Source: Nitratireductor indicus C115 (GTDB taxonomy: Bacteria; Pseudomonadota; Alphaproteobacteria; Rhizobiales; Rhizobiaceae). Taken from it: a stretch of DNA of 64,000 bases. The DNA lies in assembly GCF_000300515.1 (NCBI RefSeq), contig NZ_AMSI01000007.1:62001-126000 (forward strand). The letters run 5' to 3'. Below, piece by piece: positions 9,022-17,061 of the stretch (the stretch's first letter is position 1; each line of letters opens with the position of its first letter). The translations under genes and the position numbers were made by a program. The notes below the pieces were generated by a model. It was not told the origin of the DNA. It did not search any database and saw only the letters and a program-made list of their open reading frames with translations.

Positions 9022-9717
9022 TCAGACGACGAGGTGTTCGTGGATGAGGTCGTCGGTGAGGCCCGCAATCTTCCCGTCGACCGCGACGCTGCCCCTGTTG
9101 AGGATCGCGAAGCGGTTCGATGCGCGGCGGGCGAATTTGAGGTTCTGCTCCACAAGGACGATGGTCAGTCCCTTGTCGCGATTGAGATCGATCAGCACCT
9201 GTTCGATCTGCTCGACGATGTTCGGCTGGATGCCCTCCGTCGGCTCATCGAGCAGCAATATCTTCGGCTGCGAAAGCAGCGCCCTGGCGATCGCCAGTTG
9301 CTGTTGCTGACCGCCCGACAGATTGCCCCCGCGCCTGTTGATGAACTCCTTGAGAATGGGAAAGAGCTCAAGCACCCATTCCGCGATGTCGCCATGGGCC
9401 GATTGCGCGGCGAAAGTGCCCACCATGAGGTTTTCGCGCACAGTAAAGGCAGGCAGGATGCCGCGGCCCTGCGGCACATAACCAAGCCCGGCACACGCGC
9501 GCTCATGGGTGGGCAGGCCGATCAACTCGCGGCCATCGAGCCGGACCGAACCGGTTGTGCGGCTCATCAGGCCGAGAACGGTGCGCAGCAGCGTTGTCTT
9601 GCCGACGCCGTTGCGCCCCAGAATGCTGAAGAAATCGCCCGTATCAACCGAAAGCGAAACCGATTGCAGCGCCCGGCTGCGGCCATAAAAGCCGTCGAGA
9701 TTGGCAAGCTCAAGCAT
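9022..9717 (-). CDS. urtE: Urea/short-chain amide ABC transporter ATP-binding protein UrtE type
   Basis: LivF/UrtE-type ATPase of 231 residues. It has Walker A (GRNGVGKTT), signature ([12 protein letters not shown]) and Walker B ([16 protein letters not shown]). The EGIQPNIV stretch is characteristic of UrtE. The ATG at 9717 has GGGAGGG upstream and overlaps the end of the urtD-like gene by eight bases. It pairs with the UrtD-type ATPase to drive the UrtB/UrtC-type permeases. Next to AmiE the cargo is probably a short-chain amide rather than urea (inference). Confidence 0.92.
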   Translation of the reverse strand: MLELANLDGFYGRSRALQSVSLSVDTGDFFSILGRNGVGKTTLLRTVLGLMSRTTGSVRLDGRELIGLPTHERACAGLGYVPQGRGILPAFTVRENLMVGTFAAQSAHGDIAEWVLELFPILKEFINRRGGNLSGGQQQQLAIARALLSQPKILLLDEPTEGIQPNIVEQIEQVLIDLNRDKGLTIVLVEQNLKFARRASNRFAILNRGSVAVDGKIAGLTDDLIHEHLVV

Positions 9718-10474
9718 GGCCGATCCCTCCCGACCCCAGATAAGCCTCACGCACCCTCTGGTCGCTGGACACCTCATCCAGCGTTCCCTCCGCCAGAAGC
9801 TTGCCCTGATGCATCACCGAAATCGTCTCGGCGATGTCGCGCACGAACCCCATGTCGTGCTCGACCACGATCAGCGTGTGCTGGCCGCGCAGCCGGTTGA
9901 ACAGCTCCGCCGTCTTGTGGGTCTCCTGTCCGGTCATGCCGGCGGTTGGTTCGTCCATCAGGATCAGCGCCGGGTCCTGCGCGAGGATCAAGGCGATCTC
10001 CAGCCATTGCGTTTGCCCGTGAGACAGATGGGCAGCAGCCATCTCGAGCGCATCGCTCAAGCCGACCAGCTCTGCCAGGCGCTCGACCTCGTTGTCGTCC
10101 GTGCTGCCGCCGAAGCGGACAAGATTGGCGAACACACCGGTGTGGTGCGATCTGCCGATCTGCAGGTTCTCGCGCACCGTCAGCTCGCGGAAAACGCTCG
10201 GCACCTGGAATTTGCGCCCGATGCCGGCACGGGCGATCTCATATTCCTTCAGTTCGTGGATCGGCCTGCCCTCGAAGCGGATTTCACCGCCCGATACCCG
10301 GGTCTTGCCGCAGATGAGGTCGAGCGCCGTGGTCTTGCCCGCACCATTCGGGCCGATCAGGCAGCGCAGCTCGCCCCTGTCGACTGCAAGGTCGAGCCCG
10401 GAAACGGCGACGAAGCCGCCGAACGAAACGCTGACATCACACAATGCCAGCTGACTGTTGCTCTCGCTGTTCAC
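9710..10474 (-). CDS. urtD: Urea/short-chain amide ABC transporter ATP-binding protein UrtD type
   Basis: LivG/UrtD-type ATPase of 254 residues. It has Walker A (GPNGAGKTT), the signature LSHGQTQWLEIA (the HGQ variant typical of UrtD) and Walker B (LILMDEPTAGM). The GTG start at 10474 overlaps the permease stop (GTGA). Together with the neighbouring genes it gives the complete five-component order substrate-binding protein, permease, permease, ATPase, ATPase. Confidence 0.92.
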   Translation of the reverse strand: MNSESNSQLALCDVSVSFGGFVAVSGLDLAVDRGELRCLIGPNGAGKTTALDLICGKTRVSGGEIRFEGRPIHELKEYEIARAGIGRKFQVPSVFRELTVRENLQIGRSHHTGVFANLVRFGGSTDDNEVERLAELVGLSDALEMAAAHLSHGQTQWLEIALILAQDPALILMDEPTAGMTGQETHKTAELFNRLRGQHTLIVVEHDMGFVRDIAETISVMHQGKLLAEGTLDEVSSDQRVREAYLGSGGIGHA

Positions 10475-11601
10475 GATGCGCCCTCCCCGTGGGTGATGGC
10501 CTCGCCAGCCGGTTGGGATACGGACGGCACCTTGGCGGCGGACCGTCGTAGAAAGAGTGCCGCCAGCATCTCGAACGCACCGGCAATGCCCTTCGGCAGA
10601 AACAGGACGACGAGCACGAACAGGCCGCCCATGATCAGCATCCAGCTTTCGAGGAAGGTTTCGGATTCCGACAGTGCGCCCTGCACACCGGTGACGATCA
10701 GCGCGCCGATTGCTGCGCCGAGCAGGCTTTGCCGGCCTCCGACGGCCACCCAGATCACCACCGACAGGCTGAGCGGCACGCCGAGGAAGGTCGGCGAAGC
10801 GAATTCCATCACGATGGTGTAGAGCATGCCCGCCAGCCCGGCGATGCCCGCCGAAACCGCGAAGACGAAGATCTTGTAGAGCGCCACGTCATAGCCGAAG
10901 AAGCGCACCCGGTCCTCCTGGTCGCGGATCGCCTGCAGGATCATGCCAGTCTTGCTGCGAGTGATCGCAAGGGACAGGAGGAGCACTGCCGATAGACAGA
11001 ACGCCACCAGGTAATAGGTCGAGGAAGAATAGGCATCGAAGGCAAGGCCCGCGACTTCGAACTGAGCGAGATCCGTGATGCCATTGAAGCCGCCGGTGAA
11101 GCGCTGCTGATCGATGATCACCAGATTGACCACAACCATGGCCGCAAGCGTGATGATCGCCGCGTAGACGCCGGTAATGCGGCCACGGAACATGAACCAG
11201 CCGAGCAGGGCGGCGAAGGCCGCCGGCACCAGAATGCCCGCCATCAAGGCAAAGGCCATCGAGTGGAACGGCGCCCAGAACCAGGGCAGTTCGGTAACAT
11301 TGTTCCAGACCATGAAGTCGGGAAGCCCGTCGCTGCCGGTGTGTACCGGCACGGTGCCGAGCTTCAGCGCCATGGCCATGCAATAGGAGCCAAGGCCGAA
11401 CGTCGTCGCCTGCCCCAGATTGAGGATTCCCGCATAACCCCAGGACAGGCTGAGCGCGACGGCCAGCATGGCAAACACCAGATAGCGGGAATATTTGTTG
11501 AGCAGGAAGGCGTCGTCGAGAAACAGCGGTACCAGCAGGATGGCAACGCAGAACGCGCCGTAGAGCAAGGTTTGTTGGGCGGATTTGCCGGTCAGGTTCA
11601 T
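10471..11601 (-). CDS. urtC: Urea/short-chain amide ABC transporter permease UrtC type
   Basis: LivM/UrtC-type inner-membrane permease of 376 residues. Multiple hydrophobic helices and the family region SWGYAGILNLGQATTFGLG are present, the latter near residue 60. The ATG at 11601 has AAGGA about 13 bases upstream. In-frame codons up to 11646 precede it without a ribosome site and are excluded. The gene lies 31 bases after the UrtB-type permease. Confidence 0.92.
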   Translation of the reverse strand: MNLTGKSAQQTLLYGAFCVAILLVPLFLDDAFLLNKYSRYLVFAMLAVALSLSWGYAGILNLGQATTFGLGSYCMAMALKLGTVPVHTGSDGLPDFMVWNNVTELPWFWAPFHSMAFALMAGILVPAAFAALLGWFMFRGRITGVYAAIITLAAMVVVNLVIIDQQRFTGGFNGITDLAQFEVAGLAFDAYSSSTYYLVAFCLSAVLLLSLAITRSKTGMILQAIRDQEDRVRFFGYDVALYKIFVFAVSAGIAGLAGMLYTIVMEFASPTFLGVPLSLSVVIWVAVGGRQSLLGAAIGALIVTGVQGALSESETFLESWMLIMGGLFVLVVLFLPKGIAGAFEMLAALFLRRSAAKVPSVSQPAGEAITHGEGAS

Positions 11602-11632
11602 GATGCGGTTTGGTCCTTCTGTCCGGAGCCGT

Positions 11633-12502
11633 TCACGTGCGCACACGCGCGGCGAACAGGCCTTGCGGGCGGAAACGGATGAGGATGACGATGGCGAGCA
11701 GCACCAAAGCCTTGGCGATGGTGTCGTTGCTGTGGAATGCCAGGAAGCCCGAAAGCTCGCCGAGGATGCCGGAACTCGCTACGGTGCCAAACAGGCTCTG
11801 CGTCCCACCGAGCACCACCACCATGAAAGCGTCGACCACATAGGTCGTACCCATTTCCGGCGACACGCTCTTGAGCGGCGAAACCAGGGCTCCGGCAAGA
11901 CCTGCAATGCCTGCGCCATAGGCAAAGGTCGCCCGGTAGACACGGCCCGAATTGATGCCGAAGCTCGAGGCGATGTCGCGGTTCTGCGTGATGGCGCGCA
12001 GCTTCAGGCCGAAGGCGGTGTGGCGATAGATATACCAGGTCAGCGCGAAGAGGCTGAGCGCCAGGCCGAGAATGAACAGGCGGTAGGCCGATTCCGTTGC
12101 GCCGAAGATATTGACGCTGCTGCTGAGTGCTGCCGGCATCTCCACGTAACGCAGTTCGCCGCCAGCCATCAGCCGCACCGCCTGTTGCGCCATGACGCCG
12201 ATGCCCCATGTCGCGAGGATTGTATCGAGTGGTCGGTTGTAGAGATGCCGGATGACCAACGCCTCGATAATCCAGCCGAACAGCGCCAGGACGATGAAGA
12301 TCGGAACGAGGCTGGCGATAAGGCCTAGCCCGAATTCCGTCTGCAGGAACCAGGCGCAGTAAGCGCCGAGCATGACAAATTCGCCATGCGCGAGATTGAT
12401 GACGCCGGTGACGCCATAGATGACGGCGAGACCAAGCGCCACGAGCATCAGGATCGAGGCTATGCTGAGGCCGGTCAGAAGCTGCGATACGACAAGTTCC
12501 AT
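11633..12502 (-). CDS. urtB: Urea/short-chain amide ABC transporter permease UrtB type
   Basis: LivH/UrtB-type permease of 289 residues with about eight transmembrane segments. The family signature ALGLAVIYGVTGVINLAHGE lies near residues 22-41, and GINSGRVYRATF corresponds to the cytoplasmic coupling region. It forms the heterodimeric channel with the UrtC-type permease. The ATG at 12502 is the first of the frame; its ribosome site is weak (AGGCAG). It sits 72 bases after the binding-protein gene in the same transcript. Confidence 0.92.
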   Translation of the reverse strand: MELVVSQLLTGLSIASILMLVALGLAVIYGVTGVINLAHGEFVMLGAYCAWFLQTEFGLGLIASLVPIFIVLALFGWIIEALVIRHLYNRPLDTILATWGIGVMAQQAVRLMAGGELRYVEMPAALSSSVNIFGATESAYRLFILGLALSLFALTWYIYRHTAFGLKLRAITQNRDIASSFGINSGRVYRATFAYGAGIAGLAGALVSPLKSVSPEMGTTYVVDAFMVVVLGGTQSLFGTVASSGILGELSGFLAFHSNDTIAKALVLLAIVILIRFRPQGLFAARVRT

Positions 12503-12574
12503 CTGCCTGCTTTCGAAAAGCGTGAACGGGCAGGCGATGGCGCCCGGGCGCCATCGCCTCTCGGGCGCTGCGCG

Positions 12575-13822
12575 TCAGACTTCCTTCAAGCCTTCGGCGG
12601 TGCAGCTCTGGTTGGAATATGCCTTGTAGGGATCAGGCTCCAGCCAGTCGGCCGACTGCTTCAGTATCTCGAACTGACCGTCAGACTTGCAGCGGCCGAT
12701 CTTCGGGCGCAGCCATGTGTGCAGGTTTTCCGGCTCGACCTTGACGAGCCCTTGCGGCGCCTGGAATTGCTCACCCTTGACCGCCTCGCGGATGGTGTTG
12801 GGATCGATGTCGCTGGCCGCAAGCTTCTCCACCGCCTGCTTGAACAGATAGATCTGGAAATAGGATGGCTCGGAGACGAAATGCGTGACCTTGTCGCCGC
12901 CCCAGCGAGAGCGGTAGGCCTCGACGAACTTCTGATTTTCGGGCGAATCCCAAACCATGAAATACGGTGCGGATGTGAAATGGCCTGCGGCAGCCGCTCC
13001 GCCCATGGCGGCAACCTCGTTCTCCGATGTCGTCAAGCTCGCCATCGGCATGGTTTCGGGATCGAGCCCTGCGGCGTGGTACTGCCGGTGAAGCGCAACG
13101 ACTGAATCGCCCACCACCGTCGAGAAGATCACATCCGGCTTTTCAGCCTTGAGCTTGTTGATGACGGAAGAGAACTCCGAATGGCCGAGCGGCACATATT
13201 CCTCGGCAACCACCTCTCCGCCGAGCTCTGCCAGGAGCTTCTTGCAGTAGTTGTTCTCTTCCTTCGGATAGATGTAGTTGGAACCGATCAGGTACCAGCG
13301 CTTGCCGAAGTTCTCCAGCAGCCACGGCACAAAATCGTCCTGCTGCTGATTGGGCACCGCACCGGTGTAGATGACGTTCTTCGAGCACTCACGTCCTTCA
13401 TAGAGGGTCGGATACCAGTAGAGATTGTTCTGCTTCTCGAAGACGGGAAGAACCGCCTTGCGGCTGGCCGAAGTGTAGGAGCCGAAGACGGAAACGCATT
13501 TGTCGGACAGCACCAGCTTGCGTGCCTTTTCGGCGAAGGTTGCCGGGTCGGATGCCGGATCTTCCACGACCGGGACGATCTCCATGCCGTTGATGCCGCC
13601 GGCCGCATTGATCTCCTCGATCGCCATGATCGTCGCCTTGTTGAGCGATTCCTCGATGATGGCTGTCGTGCCGGTCAGCGAAAACAGGACACCGACCTTG
13701 ATCTGGCCGTTGGCGGCACGCGCCAGCATGCCATTTTTCGACCAGATATGGGGAAAGCCGCCGAGGGAGGCCGCGCCCAACGCCGCCGTGCCTTGAAGAA
13801 ACTTACGCCGATTGGTTGTCAC
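12575..13822 (-). CDS. urtA: Urea/short-chain amide ABC transporter substrate-binding protein (UrtA/FmdD type), Tat-exported
   Basis: Periplasmic type I binding protein of 415 residues. Residues 4-11 (NRRKFLQG) followed by a hydrophobic stretch form a twin-arginine signal. The mature protein begins near GQIKVGVLFSLTGT. Motifs YWYPTLYEG and VIYTGAVPNQ are shared with the cytoplasmic sensor AmiC in this window, so both probably bind similar amides. The GTG at 13822 has GGGAG about nine bases upstream; the open frame up to 13930 overlaps the leader terminator and is not coding. Its leader carries two terminators preceded by ANTAR-type hairpins. Length and fold match UrtA/FmdD. Confidence 0.93.
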   Translation of the reverse strand: MTTNRRKFLQGTAALGAASLGGFPHIWSKNGMLARAANGQIKVGVLFSLTGTTAIIEESLNKATIMAIEEINAAGGINGMEIVPVVEDPASDPATFAEKARKLVLSDKCVSVFGSYTSASRKAVLPVFEKQNNLYWYPTLYEGRECSKNVIYTGAVPNQQQDDFVPWLLENFGKRWYLIGSNYIYPKEENNYCKKLLAELGGEVVAEEYVPLGHSEFSSVINKLKAEKPDVIFSTVVGDSVVALHRQYHAAGLDPETMPMASLTTSENEVAAMGGAAAAGHFTSAPYFMVWDSPENQKFVEAYRSRWGGDKVTHFVSEPSYFQIYLFKQAVEKLAASDIDPNTIREAVKGEQFQAPQGLVKVEPENLHTWLRPKIGRCKSDGQFEILKQSADWLEPDPYKAYSNQSCTAEGLKEV

Positions 13823-13837
13823 CTTTGTTGCTCCCTG

Positions 13838-13891
13838 AAAATATAAAAGCCCCGAAACGCTGCTGCCTCTCGGCAGCTCGTTTCGGGGCTT
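13838..13891 (-). terminator. Second leader terminator upstream of the urtA-like gene
   Basis: On the transcribed (minus) strand, arms GCCCCGAAACG and CGTTTCGGGGC form an 11-bp stem, with an inner GCTGCC/GGCAGC stem capped by GAGA. TTTTATATTTT follows. It ends only 16 bases before the start codon, which is the position expected of an attenuator rather than of an operon end. Confidence 0.85.
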
Positions 13892-13930
13892 CGTCGCCTC
13901 TGATTGTTCGTTGCGGCGTCCCTGCCGCAA
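13887..13930 (-). promoter_or_regulatory. Candidate second ANTAR-type antiterminator hairpins
   Basis: Just before the second terminator, TTGCGGC-AGGGAC-GCCGCAA forms a 7-bp stem with a hexaloop having A at position 1 and G at position 4, as in known ANTAR targets. A second, weaker hairpin GGC-GACGAA-GCC follows (G in place of A1, G4 kept). Its 3' arm overlaps the first bases of the terminator stem, so the two structures exclude each other. Binding by AmiR is inference. Confidence 0.6.
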
Positions 13931-13954
13931 GCACCTTCACTGTGGTTCGGACAA

Positions 13955-13995
13955 TAAAAAACCCCACGTCCCGCCTGCGCGAAATCCGTGGGGTT
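13955..13995 (-). terminator. First leader terminator, between amiR and the urtA-like gene
   Basis: Minus strand: arms AACCCCACG and CGTGGGGTT, 18-base loop, then a T-run. This is an intrinsic terminator placed in the leader between the regulator gene and the importer operon. Its 5' arm is shared with the second ANTAR-type hairpin. Confidence 0.88.
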
Positions 13996-14029
13996 CCATT
14001 ACCCGTATGTGCGCGGCACCGTTGCCGCG
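13991..14029 (-). promoter_or_regulatory. ANTAR-type two-hairpin antiterminator target
   Basis: Hairpin 1 (14012-14029): CGCGGC-AACGGT-GCCGCG, a 6-bp stem with hexaloop AACGGT. After a 7-base linker, hairpin 2 (13991-14004): GGGT-AATGGA-ACCC, hexaloop AATGGA. Both loops have A1 and G4, the pattern conserved in RNA targets of ANTAR proteins. The 3' arm of hairpin 2 is the 5' arm of the terminator, so holding this structure prevents termination. It starts 16 bases after the amiR stop. AmiR is the obvious ligand. Confidence 0.78.
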
Positions 14030-14044
14030 AATGACACTGAAAAG

Positions 14045-14698
14045 CTAGCTAAGAAGTTCGTGTGAGTCAATAATCGCATTGGCCACGGCGCCAATAGTGA
14101 CTCGCCGCTCCATCGCTTGCCGCCGCAGATAGTTGTAGGCCTCCTCCTCCGTAACATCCTTCATGCGGATGAGCAGGGACTTCGCTCTTTCGACGCTGCG
14201 CATGGTGCGCAGGTTTTCGTCGAGCTTGTCGATCCGGCCACGTAGCCGCTTTTCGTAGAGGAAATGACCACGGGCCAAAGCAACGCAAGTTTGCGTGGTG
14301 CGCGGCGTGGCGGGATAATGCAACACGCCATGCGCTGCGCAATTGTGAATGAGCTGCAAGTCGAGCTCTCCGGTACCGCAATCGATCACCACCAATGCCG
14401 CCTCGGGTTCGCCCGGAATCCAGGGAATGCGTTGCGGCAGGTCCTCGGTCAGTGTGCAGAAGACAAGATCGAACTGCACTGGGATTTGCGGCGGCATCGG
14501 CCAGATATGCCGCACATTGCAGCGCAGGCGCTGCAATTCACGCATCAGCCGTTCTCCCTCGTCGTCGCGCCTGGCTATGATGGCGACGTCGAGATCCCAG
14601 AACGCCTTCTGCTGAGCCTGGATATTCGATTGGCCCGCGCTGGCCGCAGTCTTGTGCGATGGGCCACGCTTGCCTGCAGCGTGATCGTATCTTGCCAT
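14045..14698 (-). CDS. amiR: AmiR-like ANTAR antitermination regulator
   Basis: Cytoplasmic RNA-binding antiterminator of about 217 residues. An N-terminal pseudo-receiver fold (WDLDVAIIARRDDEGERLM onward) lacks an obvious phosphorylatable aspartate pocket. A coiled-coil linker (GRIDKLDENLRTM) leads into the C-terminal ANTAR domain (ERAKSLLIRMKDVTEEEAY). The known AmiR is held inactive by AmiC until an amide binds, then stops termination in the amidase leader. I prefer the ATG at 14698, preceded by AGGTGAG. The ATG at 14773, which overlaps amiC, has no ribosome site. Target-like hairpins lie just downstream. Confidence 0.9.
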   Translation of the reverse strand: MARYDHAAGKRGPSHKTAASAGQSNIQAQQKAFWDLDVAIIARRDDEGERLMRELQRLRCNVRHIWPMPPQIPVQFDLVFCTLTEDLPQRIPWIPGEPEAALVVIDCGTGELDLQLIHNCAAHGVLHYPATPRTTQTCVALARGHFLYEKRLRGRIDKLDENLRTMRSVERAKSLLIRMKDVTEEEAYNYLRRQAMERRVTIGAVANAIIDSHELLS

Positions 14699-14754
14699 TT
14701 TGTGCGTCTCACCTAGAGCGTTTTCGCGTGGTCCGATGATCCCCGGACTATCAT

Positions 14755-15897
14755 TCAGCTGTATTCGAGGCATCGTCCATACCCGATCAGATAGGGATCG
14801 GCCTTCACACTCGTCGGGGATTCATAGACGATGTCGAACTGGCCTTGCCGATTGGCGCGACCGATGCGGGTCCACAGATCCGCATGTCCCCAGATGGGAT
14901 TGATCGACACGCCGCCTTGCGGCGCATCGAATTCCGATCCCATGACGCTGTCGCGCATGAGGTTGGTTTCCATCGAGTTGGTTTTTTCCAGCGTCTTGGC
15001 AAAGACGTTGACCTGAAAGTAGGACGCCTCGAGACACATATTGGTCGGCTCATCGTCGCCATAGCGCTTCTTGTAGCGGTTGACGAAGGTGGTGTTGCTG
15101 TCATTGCCGACGCCCTGAAAATACGGAGCGGCGGTGAGGTGCCCTTCCCCCACATCGAAACCCATGGCACGAACCTCCGCCTCCGAAGTCGTGAGGCTGG
15201 CGATGGGGGTCACTTTCGGATCGAGCCCCATATCCGCATAGGCCTGGTAGAGAAAGACCGTCGCTTCGCCAACCACGGTCGAGAAGATCACATCGGGCTG
15301 AACCTGCTGGATGTCGCGCATGATCGGCACGAAGGCGCTGCGGTCGGCACCGAATTTCACGTAGCGCTCGCCCACCACGCTACCGCCCGAATGACGGATC
15401 AGTTCGCGCATGATGCGATTGGATTCACGCGGGTAGATGTAGTCGGAGCCGACGAAATAAAAGCGCGTGCCGTAAAGTTCCATGAGCGTGCGGCAGAGCT
15501 GCACGCTGTTCTGGTTCGGCGTCGCGCCCGTATAGATGACATTCGACGAGAATTCGAAGCCCTCATAAAGGGTCGGGTACCATAACAGGCCGTCCAGCCG
15601 TTCGACCACCGGCAGAACGGCCTTGCGGCTCGACGAGGTGTAGCAGCCGAAAATGGTGCTCACGCCATCCTCGACCATGAGTTTCTTGGCGTAAAGGCCG
15701 TAGGCCTTCGAATCCGAACCTGGGTCGTAGACGATCGGTTCGACCGGGCGGCCATTGATGCCACCCTTGTCGTTGATTTCATCTATGGCAGTCAGCGTTC
15801 CCCGGAGTTGGGTTTCCTCGATCACGGCCATGAAGCCCGTGCGCGAAAAGAGAATCCCGACACGCCAAGGTTCGGAAGTGTTGTTTGAACGCATCAA
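14755..15897 (-). CDS. amiC: AmiC-like amide sensor, negative regulator
   Basis: A 380-residue type I periplasmic-binding-protein fold without any signal peptide, so it stays in the cytoplasm, as AmiC does. Motifs WRVGILFSRTG, YDPGSDSKAYG, YWYPTLYEG-like LLWYPTLYEG and VIYTGATPNQN are typical. It is expected to bind short-chain amides and release AmiR. It is a clear paralogue of the Tat-exported binding protein of the importer, which differs mainly in its signal sequence. Its end overlaps the upstream alternative start of amiR, in line with co-translation. Start at 15897; the next codon is also ATG. Confidence 0.92.
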   Translation of the reverse strand: MMRSNNTSEPWRVGILFSRTGFMAVIEETQLRGTLTAIDEINDKGGINGRPVEPIVYDPGSDSKAYGLYAKKLMVEDGVSTIFGCYTSSSRKAVLPVVERLDGLLWYPTLYEGFEFSSNVIYTGATPNQNSVQLCRTLMELYGTRFYFVGSDYIYPRESNRIMRELIRHSGGSVVGERYVKFGADRSAFVPIMRDIQQVQPDVIFSTVVGEATVFLYQAYADMGLDPKVTPIASLTTSEAEVRAMGFDVGEGHLTAAPYFQGVGNDSNTTFVNRYKKRYGDDEPTNMCLEASYFQVNVFAKTLEKTNSMETNLMRDSVMGSEFDAPQGGVSINPIWGHADLWTRIGRANRQGQFDIVYESPTSVKADPYLIGYGRCLEYS

Positions 15898-15969
15898 TCA
15901 CACTCTCCCATTTTTCCCGGCCGCACGTTCCCCGGCGCGGCCTGTCATCACGAACGACGCGTTGTTTTT

Positions 15970-16992
15970 TTATGCATCGCTCGCCAGAAGCTCTTTGAGC
16001 TTTTCATCCAGAAACGCCACATCGACCGGGCTGGTGCCCGGGCCACCGGCGAAGTGTCCCCAGACGGATTCAATCGGGATCAAGGTCGCGTTCGGCATAT
16101 GTCCAACTTCGATCTCGCTGTCTTCGGGCGGAAAATAGAGATCCGTCCGTCCCGGCATAACATAAGCCTTTGCCTTGATTGCGCCGAGTGCTTTTTTGAA
16201 ATCGCCACCATAGAGCTCGTTGGCGCTGATATCGCCATTCTGCCAGGTCCACAGCATGGTGAGCAGATTGTTGGCATCCTTCGGCAGGAAAAATCCCTCC
16301 CAGAACGAGACGAGGAAGTCCTCGAGCGATGAATAGCCGAGCGTATTGAGGTCCAGCTCCTGCCGGTAGAAACTCTGCGAAAAGCCCCAGCCGGCATAGA
16401 CACGAGCCATGGCGCGCAGACCGCGTTCCGGCTTCTTCTCATACCAGCCCTCCTTGAAGGCTGCGTCGGCAGTCAGTGCTGCCTTGACGCCTTCAAGAAA
16501 GACGAAATTATGCCGGGAGCACTTGGCCGAACCGCAGAATGGAGCAATGCGCTCGACCATATCGGGGAACATAGCCCCCCAGTGGAAGGTCTGCAGCGCG
16601 CCCATCGACCAGCCCGTAACCAGTTTGATGGTCTTGACGCCGAACTTCTCCGTCATCAGCTTGTGCTGTGCACGAACGTTGTCATAGGCCGTGACATTAG
16701 GAAAGCGCGAGGCATTGTATGGCTCTGGCGTATTCGAGGGGGATGACGACAGCCCATTGCCGAGCATGTTCGGGATGACGATGAAATACTTGTCCGGATC
16801 GAGCGCCATGCCCTTTCCCACAAGCCATTCATTGTCGACATGCTGACCTGAATACCAGGTGGGATAGACGATCACGTTATCACGTTTCGCGTTGAGCTTG
16901 CCGAAGCTCTTATACGCCAGCTTGCAATCGCGCAGCGTCGCTCCGCCTTGCAGTGTAAAATCGCCCAGATCGAAAATTTCGTGGTCGGCCAT
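15970..16992 (-). CDS. Alpha/beta hydrolase of the homoserine acetyltransferase (MetX) fold
   Basis: A 340-residue MetX-fold protein. The nucleophile elbow is GWSMGALQ (S129), the acid is probably the aspartate in PGRTDLYFPP, and the histidine is in VWGHFAGGPG. True MetX enzymes are about 370 residues and lie with methionine genes. This one sits between an NCS1-type permease and amiC, so a hydrolase acting on an ester or amide imported by that permease is more likely (inference). The ATG at 16992 has GGAGG ten bases upstream; the TTG at 17001 is rejected. Confidence 0.85.
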   Translation of the reverse strand: MADHEIFDLGDFTLQGGATLRDCKLAYKSFGKLNAKRDNVIVYPTWYSGQHVDNEWLVGKGMALDPDKYFIVIPNMLGNGLSSSPSNTPEPYNASRFPNVTAYDNVRAQHKLMTEKFGVKTIKLVTGWSMGALQTFHWGAMFPDMVERIAPFCGSAKCSRHNFVFLEGVKAALTADAAFKEGWYEKKPERGLRAMARVYAGWGFSQSFYRQELDLNTLGYSSLEDFLVSFWEGFFLPKDANNLLTMLWTWQNGDISANELYGGDFKKALGAIKAKAYVMPGRTDLYFPPEDSEIEVGHMPNATLIPIESVWGHFAGGPGTSPVDVAFLDEKLKELLASDA

Positions 16993-17061
16993 GGCCGGCA
17001 ATCCTCCAGTTGAATGGAACAGAGTGCGGAGCCACCGGAAGATGGCTCCTGTTATTTTGTG

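Noticed and set aside
7905-9047. Plus-strand frame of 380 codons opposite amiE
   Set aside because: The minus strand encodes AmiE with all catalytic residues; the plus frame has no family features.
9022-13822. Calling the importer a urea transporter outright
   Set aside because: No urease genes are in view, and the operon is tied to AmiC/AmiR and AmiE, so short-chain amides are the more likely cargo; the Urt names indicate homology only.
15970-16992. Homoserine O-acetyltransferase MetX of methionine synthesis
   Set aside because: The fold fits but the protein is short and sits between a permease and amiC with no methionine gene nearby.
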